A stretch of DNA of 64,000 nt from Chaetoderma sp. LZ-2023a (GCA_034401795.1 CM067370.1:57829295-57893294); one strand, 5' to 3'; counted from the first letter of the stretch, positions 25,727 through 38,388 are shown. Program-made: numbers and translations. The notes: generated from the letters alone by a model not told the origin.

Positions 25727-27050
25727 ATGGAGTCTTTCAGGTTGGAGATGATGGGGGAGATGAAAAAGACAAAAGATCTGGTTCCAGAGCTGCTTCACAG
25801 CATGCTCCCTGGGCCGGGTGCTTTATTGTCATCTGCCCCCAAGCAGAAAATCTCCACCGCGTATTCTGGTGTCCATCGTAGTCCGAAAATGTTCCAGAAT
25901 CAGTGGTGGTTTCAGTAGATCTTGGAAGACCCGCTGCCTTGCCAATGGATCCTGGAGCAGGCTTAAATTATCCCGGCTGGAGGCTTGCCTCATCGGTTGA
26001 CCTTGGGCCGGGGCTGCTGGAGCCAGGTTCGCGCCTGATGAGTCCACGCCCTAGAGGTACCGCTTTCTCTTACGGTACCTGCCTTGGCCAGCCAGGGTTA
26101 GAGCTCTTTGCTAGACCACAGGCATTCTATCATGGCCAGGAGGAAGAGGATTTTCTGCTCGGCTCACCCGTTGAAGCCGTGGACGTGGACATGGAAATGG
26201 ACAAATGTGCACCCCTCGCGGGTTTACTCCTACAGCGGTAGGCTTCACGGTTCAAGGGGTGGCCCGGGTTGGAGCGGATGACCACCATTACCGCATACCT
26301 CAGTTTGCATTACTCGAATTACACCCCACACGCTTCCATGGCGCCGACACCTAGCTTAGCCACGACGCAAAGTGTGTCTGGTCTCTCAGGTCCGCATGCT
26401 TTCCCTGGCTTGCCAGGTGTATCCACGGCTCCAGCCATGTTCACACCTGCGAGTGCTGTAAAGGATGACAAAGGCCCGTGCCTTGTTGAGCACTCACAGG
26501 TGGCCATAGAGGAGGACAGGTCTGACACGTGCCAATGGCTGGTAAACAGCCAGCGGGATCAACACCCGTGGTTGGCTGGAAAGCCGGCAAATACCGCTTT
26601 GCCATCTCTGCTGTTAGCAGACCATATAGTTGATATGTTCACGGCAGCAGAGACATCTATCAAACCAAATGGATGGCTTGCGAAGGCCCCACCCCACCCC
26701 CACCCACACCCACCCCCATGGGTGGTGACTAGGAGTGTTAGGGTGAGGTGCACTTTTGCACTGGTCAATTTGTGGCCGTCCCAGGATTTGTACAACAGGC
26801 TGCTGCAGACGCCTGTGTCAGGTCCTGGTCTCTTTAGGGGTGAGGGATGTAGACACCTCCAAGAGACAGTCACTCTAGTCAATAATCAGAGGACGCTATG
26901 CGAGCAATTTGACGTGCTCCATAGGGAACAGGTTTGCGCAACGGCCCCTGCGTACCATTCACAGCAGGACCGTGGTAGCGCTAGTCAAGTCAGAGGCCAG
27001 CCACCGGCGCACCGTAGGCCACAGCCATGCCAGCACCGACCTGCAGTGTG
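25727..27050 (+). pseudogene. DIRS gag-like region, broken
   Basis: From the ATG at 25727 the frame reads MESFRLEMMGEMKKTKD and stops at about 25918. Compatible coding text continues in other frames: 25903-26241 (Asp/Glu-rich end) and 26269-27051 (Pro/Ala-rich, with a His-Pro run near 26690-26715). The long open frames, GC-rich content unlike the flanks and position before the RT support a gag assignment, but there is no zinc knuckle and no residue motif I can name. A 15-base G run follows at about 27051. At least two frameshifts. Confidence 0.5.
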
Positions 27051-27212
27051 AGGGGGGGGGGGGGGGTGAACTGCAGGCTCCTCAGGCGCTGCTAGCCAGG
27101 GGCGGCCCGTGGCGCACGAGGATCTGGTGGTGGAAATCGTGCCTGATGGGCCGATTTCCAAAGGAACCACACCAATGCTAGAACCAGAGACAGTCCCTCT
27201 GTTGCACTGCTT

Positions 27213-29086
27213 ATGTCCACCTCTCTCCCTAGGTGGACCAGTGGGAGGTCGATTGACCCTCCACAAGCGGGAGTGGGAACTGTTAACCCAGGACCGCTTA
27301 GTCTTGCGATGGCTTTCAGCTGGATACCAGCCCGACTGGGCGATAGGCTCACCATCGTCCCTGTATCTGGTTCCGATCTGGACTCCAATTCCAAGAGATC
27401 CAGATTCCTGGATCAACGGTTGTGTATAGAGGAAGAGATAAATTCCCTCATACAAAAAGGAGCAATTCAACCGGTGAAAAATTGCCCGGTCTTCTGTTCA
27501 ACCGTGTTTCTAGTGGCAAAGAGCACTGGAGGATGGAGACCAATTCTCAACCTCAAGCCATTGAATAAGTTCATAGGCACACCGAGTTTCAAGATGGAAA
27601 CTATCAAAACGGTGTTGGCGGGGTTGGAGAAGGGAATGTGGACAGCATCTATAGATCTGAAGGATGCTTATTTCCACATTCCAATTGCGAAGAGGTTTTG
27701 TCGGTACCTGAGATTTGCATTCCCGGGCCGATAGTGGGAATTCAAGATTCTTCCCTTTGGAATTTCCACGGCTCCTCGGGTCTTCACCAGGGTGGTTCTT
27801 GCAATAACAGCATACCTCCGCAGGAGAAGCATAGCAGACCACACTTACATAGACGATTGTTAAAGGCTCACAATCAGGAAAGTCTATCAGCAAATCTGGA
27901 GATAGGTTTGAAAACTCTCACAGACTTAGGCTGGATAATAAACTTTCAGAAATCAGAGCTGACTCCATCTCAGAAGTTTGTTTACCTGGGAATGTTCTTC
28001 GATCTGGAGATAGGATATGTTTGTCCTACTCAGGAGAGAGTAGAAATACTCATCTCAGTAATACAGTCGGTGTGCAACAGTCGTCATGTACTGGCACGGG
28101 TTTACTTGAGAATGCTCGGGTTGATGGTTTCTCTGGAACCAGTCATTCCACAGGCGGCCTTGCGCAGGCGGCCTATCCAGTTGTTTCTCATGACACAGTG
28201 GACCCAGAGGATAGGTTCCCTGGACTCAGAGGTGTCAATGTTGGAACCTCTTATTCACCACCTTCAATGGTGGATCAAAAGAGAGAATCTCCTGGCAGGG
28301 TGACGCTCACCCCTCCCATCACCCAGCCCTCCCCACCCTCAAGTAACGATGTACACAGATGCATCAATGGAGGGATGGGAAGCTTGCCTGAAAAAAGCCA
28401 CAGTATCAGGGCTTTGGAATCTAGATCAGTCACAAGAACATATAAATCTACTGGAATTACAAGCACTAGTACTGGGCCTGGAACATTTTTTAAAGAAAGT
28501 TCAGGGCAAGATTGTTCTAGTTAGATCAAACAACTCAACAGTAGTGACTTACATAAACCGCCAGGCCGGAACGAAGTCACCCAGTCTCTGTATGATTATT
28601 TGGAAACTGCTTTGCTGGTGCCTAGATCAGATGATCACCTTGAAAGCAGTTCACATTCCAGGAAGGCTAAATCTGTTAGCAGACTCATTGAGCCGAAGAA
28701 TGAGTGTTTTGCCCATGGAATGGCAACTAAATCAAAGTGTGGCAGATCGTCTGTTCGACCACTGGGGGAAACCCAACATAGATTTGTTCGCATTGTAGAA
28801 GAATGCGAAGATGACGACGCTCATCTCTCCAATTCCAGATCCAAGCGATTTTGCAACAGATGCGTTAGCTATCAATTGGGAAGGAATGTATGCATACGCA
28901 TTCCCACCAGCAATCCTGATTCCACAGGTTCTTCAGAATATTCAGGCAGGAGGAATGCCAAGTGCTTCTGATCGCCCCAAATTGGCCAAGCCGATCATGA
29001 TACACGGATCTGCTGGACCTTCTGATCTGCAATCCGTTTCCTCTTCTTATGATGGACAGTATTATTTTCCAGGGCAAGTCCGTTAA
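27213..29086 (+). pseudogene. DIRS reverse transcriptase - RNase H, multiply broken
   Basis: RT core: GGWRPILNLKPLNKFI (about 27530) and ASIDLKDAYFHIPI (about 27645), typical of the DIRS/Ngaro group. The frame then hits TAG at 27732-27734, resumes with LPFGISTAPRVFT, reaches the catalytic YIDD at 27846-27857 and stops again at 27861. The RT thumb continues in a second frame (27866-28303) and RNase H in a third (28349-28798): TDAS, HINLLELQAL and VHIPGRLNLLADSLSR are present. The Asp expected in the RSDNSTVV motif is Asn (AAC at 28529-28531). A linker region follows to 29086. At least two stops and two frameshifts, so non-functional. Confidence 0.85.
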
Positions 29087-30124
29087 CAACAACCCGTCAA
29101 TGTTCCAATTGACTGCGTGGATGTTGTCGAGGAATCTAAAATTTAGGAGGGCTTTTCTGAGCAAGCAGCCATGTTTATGGCAAAAGCCAGAAGGGGGTCA
29201 ACCTCCAGAGCATAGCTATAAAATCAATAGATTTGCAGAATGGTGCTCAAACAGAGATGTTAATCCAATGGATTCATCTATTCAGGTAGTAGCCGATTTC
29301 CTCTGTCACCTGTATGATGCCTATAGCCTCAAGCCTAACTCTTTTGCTGGTTACAAGTCAGCTTTAATGTCAGTTATCCCTTGCTTGACTGATAGGGGAT
29401 GTGACAAAGTCTGTTCATTGAACACTTTAATAAAAGGCATGGGTAATCTAAGACCGAGAAATCCTCAAGTAATTCTGTCTTGGAGTTTATCTCTAGTGCT
29501 TCAAGTTCTAGCTGATGCTGATAAACCCTTTGAACCACTAAGCTCCATTTCTATGAAGATGTTGATGCTTAAAACTGTATTGCTGCAGCCTCTGCAAGAC
29601 GGAGAAGTGAAATACACACTTTATCCGCCGAGGCAGACCGTTATGTGGTTACAGGGGAAGGCCTTAGGCTTCTACCTAGGATTAATTTCATGGCTAAAAA
29701 CCAGTCTGAATATCCAGGTCAACCTATTGTTTTACCAGCTTTGACTAGGTATGATCCTAATTCAAAAGCATGGTGTCCAGTCCGCACATTAAACAGATAC
29801 AAACAACGTACACAGGAATGGCGGACGGACCCATCCTCGTTATGGGTGCCTTATATTGAACCCCATTGCAGGGATTCAAAAGACAATATCTAGGTGGATT
29901 GTGGAATGTATTCAATTTTGCCACAAATCCGCCACTGGTAAGCAAGTTGACTTAGCCAATGCTCACAGTGTCCGTGGCGTATTGCGTCCACCGCCCTGTT
30001 TAACGGGGTGCCGGTGGATGACATTATGTCGGTAGCTCAGTGGCACTGTAAGTCAAGTTTTACTGACCATTACCTCCATGACACCACTAATCCTCTTGCC
30101 TTATCAATACTACTCAAAAGATGA
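29049..30124 (+). pseudogene. DIRS tyrosine recombinase, frameshifted
   Basis: The N-terminal core-binding part runs from about 29098 (QLTAWMLSRNLKFRRAF) through FAEWCSNRDVNP and FAGYKSALMSVIP. A frameshift near 29590 leads to a frame with ASARRRSEIHTLS, which carries the first catalytic Arg, and continues to a stop at 29893. Another shift gives ISRWIVECIQFC and AHSVRG (catalytic His and Arg). A last shift gives SVAQWHCKSSFTDHYL, with the Trp and probable nucleophile Tyr, ending TGA at 30122-30124. All catalytic residues survive in the DNA but in three frames. The family cuts and rejoins circular cDNA into the genome. Confidence 0.85.
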
Positions 30125-30893
30125 TCAGGTGTATATATATATTGTAGATAAGTTGCACTTGCTGTTTTCAGACAGCACATTTTAATTGTGGAAACAACCG
30201 CATAATCGTGCATCATTTTTCCTTCACTGATGTGGACTGGATGGATACAACTTGCATGCATACGGTCAGTACTGCCTTTTGTTGTTACATAATTCTATTG
30301 TCACGATGTATTACCCTTTTATTAATGGAAAGGTAATGGTACCTGTGTAGTATGTGGGTCATTTACTGAGAGTATACGAAAATGAAGCCTTTCGCCTCGT
30401 GTCCTGTAGTACTAAGCACCAGTACTTAAGGAGCGTATGGGACATTGAGTCATAGCCTCTCCTTTCCCAAAGGGAGGGGGGAGCGCATTTGACATACGGT
30501 CATTACTCTCACCATCGGTTGTGTTGTCCGATGTTCAAATCATTGCCTGATTGTGTGTGTCACACAATTTCGGATGTTAGTGCTTCATGTGCAAAAACGT
30601 GCAAGCGATGAGCTGGACTTTTGACCTCGCCTCCCTCCCACCGAATTCACTGATGAATTCTATGTATGAATGTTCAGTATATGTTTCCAATGTTTGCAAA
30701 AAAAGATAGAACAATTATGCAGCCAGTGTCTTCCTATGGTGAGGTAAAACACTTGAAAAGGAGCTATACATTCTCATAAATTTGTTTTGATTCACATATT
30801 AGTAAAGGTCGATATATAGTGAGTGCAGGGCCTTCTGTGACAAACATTGTTTTCTAGTTATAAACTTAAACATTATTCCAATTTTCCAGAGTC
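30125..30893. other. DIRS 3' non-coding region and flank
   Basis: No coding sequence. Contains a short (TA) run at 30134, stem-forming purine/pyrimidine blocks near 30450-30480 and 30545-30575, and then AT-rich sequence. The right limit of the DIRS element lies somewhere here. Confidence 0.4.
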
Positions 30894-30989
30894 TTAGGCT
30901 GTGTTCTCCCTACAGACTTAAACAGGAATAATGCCATACTGATGGATGGCGTTATTCCTAATTAACTCTCTAGTGAGAACACAGCCTTA
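30894..30989. mobile_element. PIF/Harbinger-like MITE, 90 bp
   Basis: Perfect 12-bp TIRs GGCTGTGTTCTC (30897-30908) and GAGAACACAGCC (30975-30986), flanked by TTA on both sides (30894-30896 and 30987-30989), the 3-bp duplication of PIF/Harbinger elements. The interior also pairs (AGGAATAATGCCAT versus ATGGCGTTATTCCT), so the whole element can fold. Confidence 0.75.
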
Positions 30990-31274
30990 GGGAGCTTTCT
31001 GGTACTTGGCTTAAGATTTGCTTTACTGACACCTCAACTAGGTCTTTTCTAAAATCTATGATGACATCTGTTGTCGCCAATGGTATCGAATGAGTTTTAC
31101 TAATAAAGCATGCAACAGATAACATATTTCATTCATGACTAATAAAACAAAATAACACCATTTAAAACTGGATATTCTAGTATTAGAGAACTGGCTGACC
31201 ATCTAAGCTGACTAACATTGTTTCTAATCACTGGAAATTGATTAACGCTGAAGCTATGTGAACGCGTCAGTCAG

Positions 31275-31506
31275 TCAATCATTTACAGAGATATGTAGTG
31301 CCTGATAATTTTGATCAATTGTTTCTGCTTTCCAGCTGAAGTCAGCAGACTGCTGTGGCATGTTCATTGTTGCAGCGCAGATCTGACCCGGAGAAACTGG
31401 CATCTGACCATATACGTGGCTAGCATGGGAAACTGGCAATGAGATCAAACATCCTAATAACAGTAAACATGAAGACATTGTAAGAACGTCTGTAGTCTCA
31501 GCCATA
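31275..31506 (-). CDS. Possible exon with signal peptide, unknown protein
   Basis: Minus-strand ATG at 31504-31506 opens MAETTDVLTMSSCLLLLGCL followed by ISLPVSHA, a plausible signal peptide (hydrophobic core, Ala-X-Ala-like cleavage after SHA). The remaining 42 residues contain one Cys and no motif I know. The frame ends at TGA (31275-31277); shortly before it, TCT-GTAAAT is a moderate splice donor, so this could be a first exon rather than a complete 76-residue protein. No promoter or second exon was found. It may be chance. Confidence 0.25.
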
Positions 31507-31644
31507 AGCCGGTCTCCATACACTCGTACACACATATATCATATCAGTAGAGACATTTTATGTGAACATAATGTTCTTATTATTAGATTAGTTTATCATC
31601 ATCTTTTTGCGTAAAACTGTTGTTATTCCAAATGGTTTCACTAG

Positions 31645-31735
31645 AGCTGAATTTCAAACCTAATTAGTTTGAAAACCAATATGGCTGGAATTTGTTGCTG
31701 GCTATGTCAGATTCCAGCCAGATTAGGTTTCAAGC
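31645..31735. repeat. Foldback hairpin
   Basis: Left AGCTGAATTTCAAACCTAAT and TGGCTGGAAT pair with the right half, which reads ATTCCAGCCAGATTAGG then TTTCAAGCT. A 17-base insertion interrupts the left arm. Confidence 0.55.
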
Positions 31736-32924
31736 TAAGTGATATGAATGTAACTTAGTGTACGTTATATAGCGAGTATCATCTCTCATATGGTGGAGCA
31801 AATTATGTAAACTGTACTTGTGAGATGACATGCGTCTCTAAATTGAGCAGTGGTAATCGGGTTCATTCCAGCACTCATTTGTGCCTTGTAATGTTATTAG
31901 TATTTGGTTCAATCAAAATTCCACAAACATAGCCAACTTTCCACATAATTATTCTAATTGAAAGTTGCCACAAGTAACTTTCTGTGTGGACTCCTAATAC
32001 GTTTGCCGCTGCTCCAAGTTTAAACAGCCTACACAGCAGTAAGGCGCAATATGACTCGTTGTCATCAGAATATTCCAGATAGATAGTGATAAGATTATCA
32101 TCTAGGCATTCAGAGGTAGTGTTTCTATCATTACAATGATATTGGGTTTGCTTAAACAATTGAATCTTTATCACAGACACTGTTTTTTTATCGGAGTTAT
32201 GTTTCCGTCCTTTACAAAGTTCTACAATAATCATTGATCTGTTGGTTATTAACAGATTCCTAAAAAGAATTGCATTACCTATTTTACAGGCACGAGTACA
32301 TTTCTGGAATTCTATATGTCTGGATATTTGTTACTTGCTGTGTGTATTATTGATGTTACCACATCTGACAGATATTCTAGGATATGCTCATGTAATCATG
32401 TAATTTATATAATGGCAAATATAATAAAAATTTAATTCAAACTTTTAAGGATTTTTTAATTAATCCAAAATAAAGACTCATTTTATTTGTTAAAGTTATT
32501 GGTTATGGTGAATGCATTTGCTTGCTTTGAAATAAACGAGTGCACATTCAGTTAAAATATTCTAGTTTAATAATGCTGTGCATTCTATTATAAACTAATA
32601 GAATCGATAATGTTTAATGGTGCAGAAAAAGACTAGAATTTGGCTTATGTTATTACATATTTTGTTATAGCGGTATTTGTCATACATGTTTTGTGCTATT
32701 TTACACAACCTAATCGTTACTTGTAATATCAATATTCTTTCATAAGCCTTACTTAAATAGGTGCACCAATTGGACAACGCACAAATGTAGGACCTTACAT
32801 AAACTCTGCACTGCTGCAGGAAAAAACATAATTATTTAAAAGGCAGTTAGACAAGTTAAAAGAGAAGTAAAAACTGATGTTTATTTTGATGATGTTACTA
32901 AAATGTATTTCTGTCATTAATAGC
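31736..32924. other. No recognised gene
   Basis: AT-rich sequence. A minus-strand open stretch at 31875-32234 has ordinary composition and no recognisable motif; I do not call it a gene. Confidence 0.4.
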
Positions 32925-33420
32925 AGTGGTCAAGTTCGATTCGCTAACTATAGTCAGTTTCATGGTTTACTGAACATGCGCAGTCGCTATGCCAAACCGA
33001 ACGCTGAATAGTTAACTATAGTTCATTGGTACCTGATTCCCCATTGAATTACTATTGGGGAAAAATTGGAGCATGGTACCAGTCTCCATTAACCCTTTCT
33101 GTCGTCTGTTTTGATGGCCTACGAAAATGGATTATTTTTGTCCACTAAGACGTCAAAAAGTGTCCATATGACATAAAGTGGGAAGGAATAGGGCTTGGAA
33201 ACATTGACATGCAATGGGAAAACATAGTTTCATCAAACCTAAGTTATTTAGTGAAATATGTACACTTTTATATGCATTTATTCGTGGCAAGCGATCACTG
33301 TCCACCATTTTGAAATTTACGCAAATATCGCCCTAACCATCTGAACCGAGCTTGGTTGAAGTTCGACTGGGAATCTAGTTAACTATAGCTAACTATGGTT
33401 AGGAGTCAAACTTGACCAGT
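32925..33420. mobile_element. TIR element, ~495 bp, unassigned
   Basis: Left AGTGGTCAAGTTCGATTC, right end reversed ACTGGTCAAGTTTGACTC; both arms continue with TAACTATAGT/TAACCATAGTTAGC repeats. TAACTATAG words cluster at both ends (32943, 33009, 33377, 33390). No transposase, and the target duplication is unclear. Confidence 0.55.
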
Positions 33421-33981
33421 ATGTTTTGTACCATCATTAATAAAATAAACATACAGTAATAATGTGAATTAGAAGTTGTCAACTCAGCAATGACATGTGA
33501 TATGAAACTGAGGTAGGTAGCATATGCCAGTAATGCTCTGCTAATGTAAACTGGTTACCATTGCGCTGTCAGATGAAATGCTTTATGGGTTCGTGGTAGA
33601 CGGTTCTCATCATTGAGTATTGATGAAATGTTCAATTGCATTCACTTTAATCAATGAGGTGTAAAAAATGAAGGTGAAACTGATATTCATCAATATATTT
33701 ACTAAATCATTTATTCATTGTTATTAATTTTATGTGTTTGTTACCATAATTAAATAAATAACAGCATTCTTTGCTCTTTTTATCTGTTGTAAATGTTTCA
33801 CATGACATTTGTATCTAACTAAACAATCTTTGCATACCTGTAGGATTATATCACATCATTTGTAATGTATTATAAAATTAGAAAAAATATTTCCTATATT
33901 GTTATTGACATATCACATGTTTTTTTCTACGAAAATAATGAATGATCGTTAATGATTGTAATGTGAAGAAATCAACCTGTT

Positions 33982-34214
33982 TTAATCCTTTAATGATCAA
34001 GCCTGCTAAAAATCACCTCTCCTGTAGTCTAGAAGAAACTCCATTTGCAGGCCATGAAATTAACATTTTAAGAATTGTACCTCTAGAATGACTCGTTAAC
34101 CGAGCCAGTCATACTAGTGGTAAAGTTTAAAAAATAATCTCCTGGCCTGAAAATGATAATTTTCTATGAGAAAATAGAAATTTTCTTGACCAAATCTGAC
34201 CAGTAAAGGATTAA
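33982..34214. mobile_element. Palindrome MITE (family M), copy 2, TTAA-flanked
   Basis: TTAA at 33982-33985 and 34211-34214 bracket TIRs TCCTTTAATGATCA (left) and TCCTTTACTGGTCA (right, reversed), 12 of 14 matching. The centre (about 34078-34130) is a decayed version of the family palindrome: GAATGACTCGTTAACCGAGC then CAGTCAT. The outer part contains the inverted words TTTCTATGAGAAAATAGAAA. Confidence 0.65.
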
Positions 34215-34625
34215 GATAGACTTTATATGATGGTTGACATAGTGCTAGTGTTTTGTTAAAGTCTTACATTATCTTTCATCGTAATGTGTCATTCCATTGT
34301 CTTATATTTGATTAATAACAGTTTTGCCAATAATTACTACATATTTTTGTCTACGGTTGGGGTGAATTATAATGAATGTACTACTTAAAACATAGCATGT
34401 TTGTCACTTCACCACAAATGGTCGGTTTGTGGAGCACACAGTTCATACAAGGCCGGCTTAAGCAGTGTTATGCGAAGACACTATGTTATATCTGTTCCAT
34501 GTATTTGCAAACAATAGCAGCACTATATCTTGCATTGACATATTAGATTAATAGGTTTTCACACAAATAGTACAGAAACAACTTTAGTCACCTGCTGTCA
34601 AAAGTAATCAATATGGTTTATTTAT

Positions 34626-34840
34626 TACCCTCGCACAGTGTGGAGGGGGGGTTGGGTTGGAGAGAATATTGCATTCTTATGCATAAGTAGTACATTCATC
34701 TGTCTGTCTGTCTGTGTGTATCTGGCTCTCTATCTAAAAAACTACTAATCCGATTTGGGTCAAATTTTAATACAAAATCTTGGACGATTTCTAGACTTTC
34801 TGATAAAATCTTGAATCCACTTAGCTATGGCCCGTCCATC
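34626..34840 (+). repeat. Fragment of a hairpin-bounded repeat
   Basis: CCCTCGCACAGTGTGGAGGG forms a stem, followed by CATCTGTCTGTCTGTCTG and a core-like unit (AATCCGATTTGGGTCAAATTTT). Same start architecture as the element at 511. No matching 3' hairpin seen. Confidence 0.45.
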
Positions 34841-35010
34841 TCTAGCTAAGCACCGCCATGCTTTGCCCGTGTAGGGATCAATCGAACCTTGAACTTCCTG
34901 AATCTCAATTTCTAGAAAAATATGCAGGTAAGCTATTGATTATTTTCAAAATAATTTTATTGGGTGCTGTTGCAACAGCATGTGTTTAAAATTAGAAGCG
35001 GACAACTAGA
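34840..35010 (+). repeat. SINE-like sequence with tRNA-type A/B boxes and 3' hairpin
   Basis: TAGCTAAGCACCG resembles a Pol III A box and GGGATCAATC a B box about 32 bases later. It continues CCTGAATCTCAATTTCTAG and GGTAAGCT into TTTTCAAAATAATTTTATTG then GGTGCTGTTGCAACAGCA. The copy at 40184-40390 (minus) has the same order with a better B box. A diverged copy. Confidence 0.4.
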
Positions 35011-35647
35011 TAAGATAATGGGACTTATTCAAAGAAATAGAACTTTGTGTTTCTTAGTTTAAGGCCACCATCATCATTGTTAGCCTACATTCGGGTACAT
35101 TTGATTGTCCTACCTTATCTTCATAAATCATCTGGCTAGCTAACCTAAACATCCTCAGTAGCATCCTGTTAAGATTGTGTAATTTATTCAGTCATACGAA
35201 CGCGATTTTATGCTAAATTTCAACTTGTTGATGTATTTTCAAGCCAAGATTATCAGTAACATCATCATGTGAGAGCTGCAAGTTATCTATTGTTTACTAG
35301 TAAGCACCTACTTATTACAACAATACAAGTGACTCCACTATGAATATGAGCTCGTAGAAAAAAAATTATCCAAAGTGCTGGCTAAAACCTTCTAAAGTTA
35401 ACTTTTTACAAAAGAGGTCTACCTTGGGGTTTTTTTCTACTTATCACGATAATATGTGTAGCTCAAGTTTGTGTGGGTTCACTAAGAGATCTGTATTTTA
35501 TTGATTATGATGATGCCATAAAATCCCAGTATTTACATTATTAGTCACAATAATAAGCTGGGTTAATTTTCTTTCTGTATACATGTTAGTGATGTATTGT
35601 AACAAGTAATGCTGGTAATAGTGTAGTGAGCATATATTTGTTTTATT

Positions 35648-36250
35648 AGCTTACCTGACCTGAAAGGCCAAGCGATTTTGTGCCATGGCGACCATCATCC
35701 ATCGGTTAACCTTTGCTTTACAAGCCCACTCACTAACAGAAGGGGGGGGGGTGCTATTTCAACCAAATTTTGTTGGAATGCTCATATAGCTGTAGTCCTC
35801 TGAGTTTGTATGCAGAAATTTGATTGGTCTATGTTACTGGTGGCCATCTTAGGTTTTAGATCCTAAAAATGTCCAGAACATCAGTTAAAAGCCAAGCACA
35901 CATACACACGCATGCACGTACACACACTATCCTGAGTACAACCAAACTTGGCTGAAAGAACATGGTCATAGGCTTCTGAACTTGACTACAGAAATCTGAT
36001 TGGTCACTTTTTCCAGCCGCCATCTTAAATTTCCGAAACATCAATCTTTGCTTTTTGAGTACTCATTAACTGCCTGGCCAATTTCAAACAATCTTGGTCT
36101 GAATGGCCATATCGGTAGACGTCCAAAGATTTCCGAAAAATCAGTTAACGTACTCTTACTCATTAACTGGTGGCCTCGTTTCCACTAAACTTTCCTGAAA
36201 GGACCCTGGTGTGATAGACTTATGTTCCAGGTGAGCACCACAGGCCTCTT
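35648..36250 (+). repeat. AGCTCACC-family repeat, short copy
   Basis: Starts TTAGCTTACCTGACCTGAAAGG and ends TTCCAGGTGAGCACCACAGG then CCTCTTTTTAG. The core has AATTTTGTTGGAATG, TTTGATTGGTC and GTGGCCATCTTAG units. A G9 run occurs at about 35743. Confidence 0.65.
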
Positions 36251-38380
36251 TTTAGTGAAAAGATAGTAATGACACAATGAGCCCTAGGCCAAAATATTTA
36301 TCCATCCAAAATAACTGTAGACCTAAATCAAGTGCTTGCATGCCACAACCTGGTCCATATTGCAGCATCTAACCTTCCATTATATTTAATTCAATTGACA
36401 TTTTATTATATATATATATAGTTATTAGAGGTACTTGCAAATGAAATTTGCCACTTGATAAGTTGATATGTTTATGTAGTCTGTGCATTGATTAGTTAGG
36501 TTCTTTCATTCGTCGTGTGTTATTGTTTAGGTCTTGAATTTTATTTTAGTATCCCCATTCAATGGAATATAGCTTTGTGTCCATGTATGTTCTGACTTCA
36601 AGTCATTAACTTGTGGTAGACCAACGGATTTAATTCTGAATATCAGGTACATGGCTCCTGAAAATCAGTAGTTGGTAAATATATAGAAGCAGTTTGACCT
36701 TAAGTCTCATTCAGCACAAACAAGGATTGTTAGTGGATTGGTATTGTTTTCAATGCCTTGTTAAATATTATCATTTCACCATTCAATTATCACCTTGTAT
36801 TTTTACCTACAACCCACAACTAGACGTTGACTAGTCTGTCTGTCTGTCAAGATATTTTACATTTCTGTTACGTCCACCTATGTCACACTAATAGTGAGTT
36901 GCACTCTACGCTTGCATACTAAACAAATTTTATTTTAACAATGCTGTTTGCGCTTTTGTTCATTTAGAATATAGCATTGGCTTCAATTCTTTTAGGAACA
37001 CATTCAAAAACATTAGCTTGCACTGTACCAAAACTAAAGACATACAAATGAATTGCTACGGTTAGCACAATTTGGAGGCACAAGATTGTGATTCTTTCAA
37101 GCTGACTAAAACTAGCCTCTGTTATGGTCATGAAAATGTCCATTTGCAGGCGGGAAAATTTTTTGGAAATTGTTTTATTGAATGACCAGCTAAAAATAGT
37201 TTTAACTGGAAAATGGACTTCATTAAGCACACATTTCAATTCTGTTGACAACTTTTGATCTTGAAGGACTGCAGATCCCCCACCCCAATAGCCAGAGGCT
37301 GGCTCAAATAGAGCCTGTATCTTCGTTTCATTTCCATATCTTTATACAGGCTATTTCTCATCACATACATCTGCTGTTATAATATACACATAGATTCAGT
37401 GCTCTAAAAAGGACTCGTTCACACCAGCTCCCTGATATTGCCATCGGCCACCAGTGTCCATCTTGAAAATTTGTTTCTGGATGATAACTCCGCCAAAATT
37501 AAGGTCTGCAGAAGAAACCTATCAAAATCGATGATAATCCATGATGGCCAACAGCCCCCGGTGGCAAACTCGTTTCCATATGATAACTCTGCTACCATTT
37601 ATCAGATCACTGAAATTTCATAGGTACATATGACTATGTCTGTGGAAGAAACCTTTTGAAATTTACTATCAACCAAAATAACTGTCAATTCATTTAGATG
37701 ATTGTCACTGACACCTGGGATGTTGTTCCTTGATTCCATGTTATAATCTATGTATGCAGTACTTAGTAGCAAAATCTGCCTTCTGCGGAAATGCTGACAA
37801 TTTGAACCGCATACCATTCGGAGAATCTGTTGAAGTGCTGAAACATCCAATGAAGAAGGGTAATAATCACCTGACACCATGCTTTACAATTTGTAGAAAA
37901 GGGCCAAGTGACCGTATAAAATGTTGTTCATCGATCGTGTATTCATTCATTCATCCAAATATCCACCAATCCATCCAGCACATTTGTTTGTAAACTCAAC
38001 TCAAACAAGGTGCTGGATTTAAACATAACTTTACTGGAAGCAGGCTTGTGTGACTAGCAATCATTCCTCCATTCACAAATTTGATTAGTCAATTTGATCA
38101 GCCATCTTTTAAAACACTTGGAATGATAACTGTTGCTACGATGTGTCTGAACGTTTTCTTGTAACATATATTAAGGCATGTTATGTGTTATCTTCTGACC
38201 GCTGTTGTTCCTTGGCTTATCATCTGGGCGGCGTATTATGCGCTGTTTGTGGAGCTCTTGTTCATGCTTGAAAGCTGAGCCTCTTCAGTTCAAACTAACC
38301 ATACAGGGAATGTGTTGAATAATTTGAGAGTAATTAGTATCCCAACATCGTCGATGCGTACTATAGAAACAGGTCCTGTC
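36251..38380. other. No recognised gene; fragment of AGCTCACC core at 37420-37625
   Basis: AT-rich sequence. 37420-37625 resembles AGCTCACC-family core (TGTCCATCTTGAAAATTTGT then TTCTGGATGATAACTCC, repeated at 37560). 37130-37215 contains arms of the family M MITE (AAAATGTCCATTTGCAGG ... GGAAAATGGAC) without its central palindrome. Confidence 0.45.
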
Positions 38381-38388
38381 CATCCGTG

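Larger units (their letters stand above)
25351..30700 (+). mobile_element. DIRS-type tyrosine-recombinase retrotransposon, decayed
   Basis: Three coding blocks in DIRS order: a Pro-rich gag-like region, reverse transcriptase plus RNase H, and a tyrosine recombinase with no integrase or LTRs. DIRS elements integrate with the recombinase through circular intermediates. The element is inactive: stops and frameshifts interrupt every block. The outer limits are approximate. Downstream of the recombinase stop are stem-forming sequences (CTCCTTTCCC/GGGAGGGGGGAG near 30455; TTGTGTG/CACACAA near 30553) that may belong to the terminal or internal complementary region, but I could not define the inverted terminal repeats. 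Confidence 0.8.
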
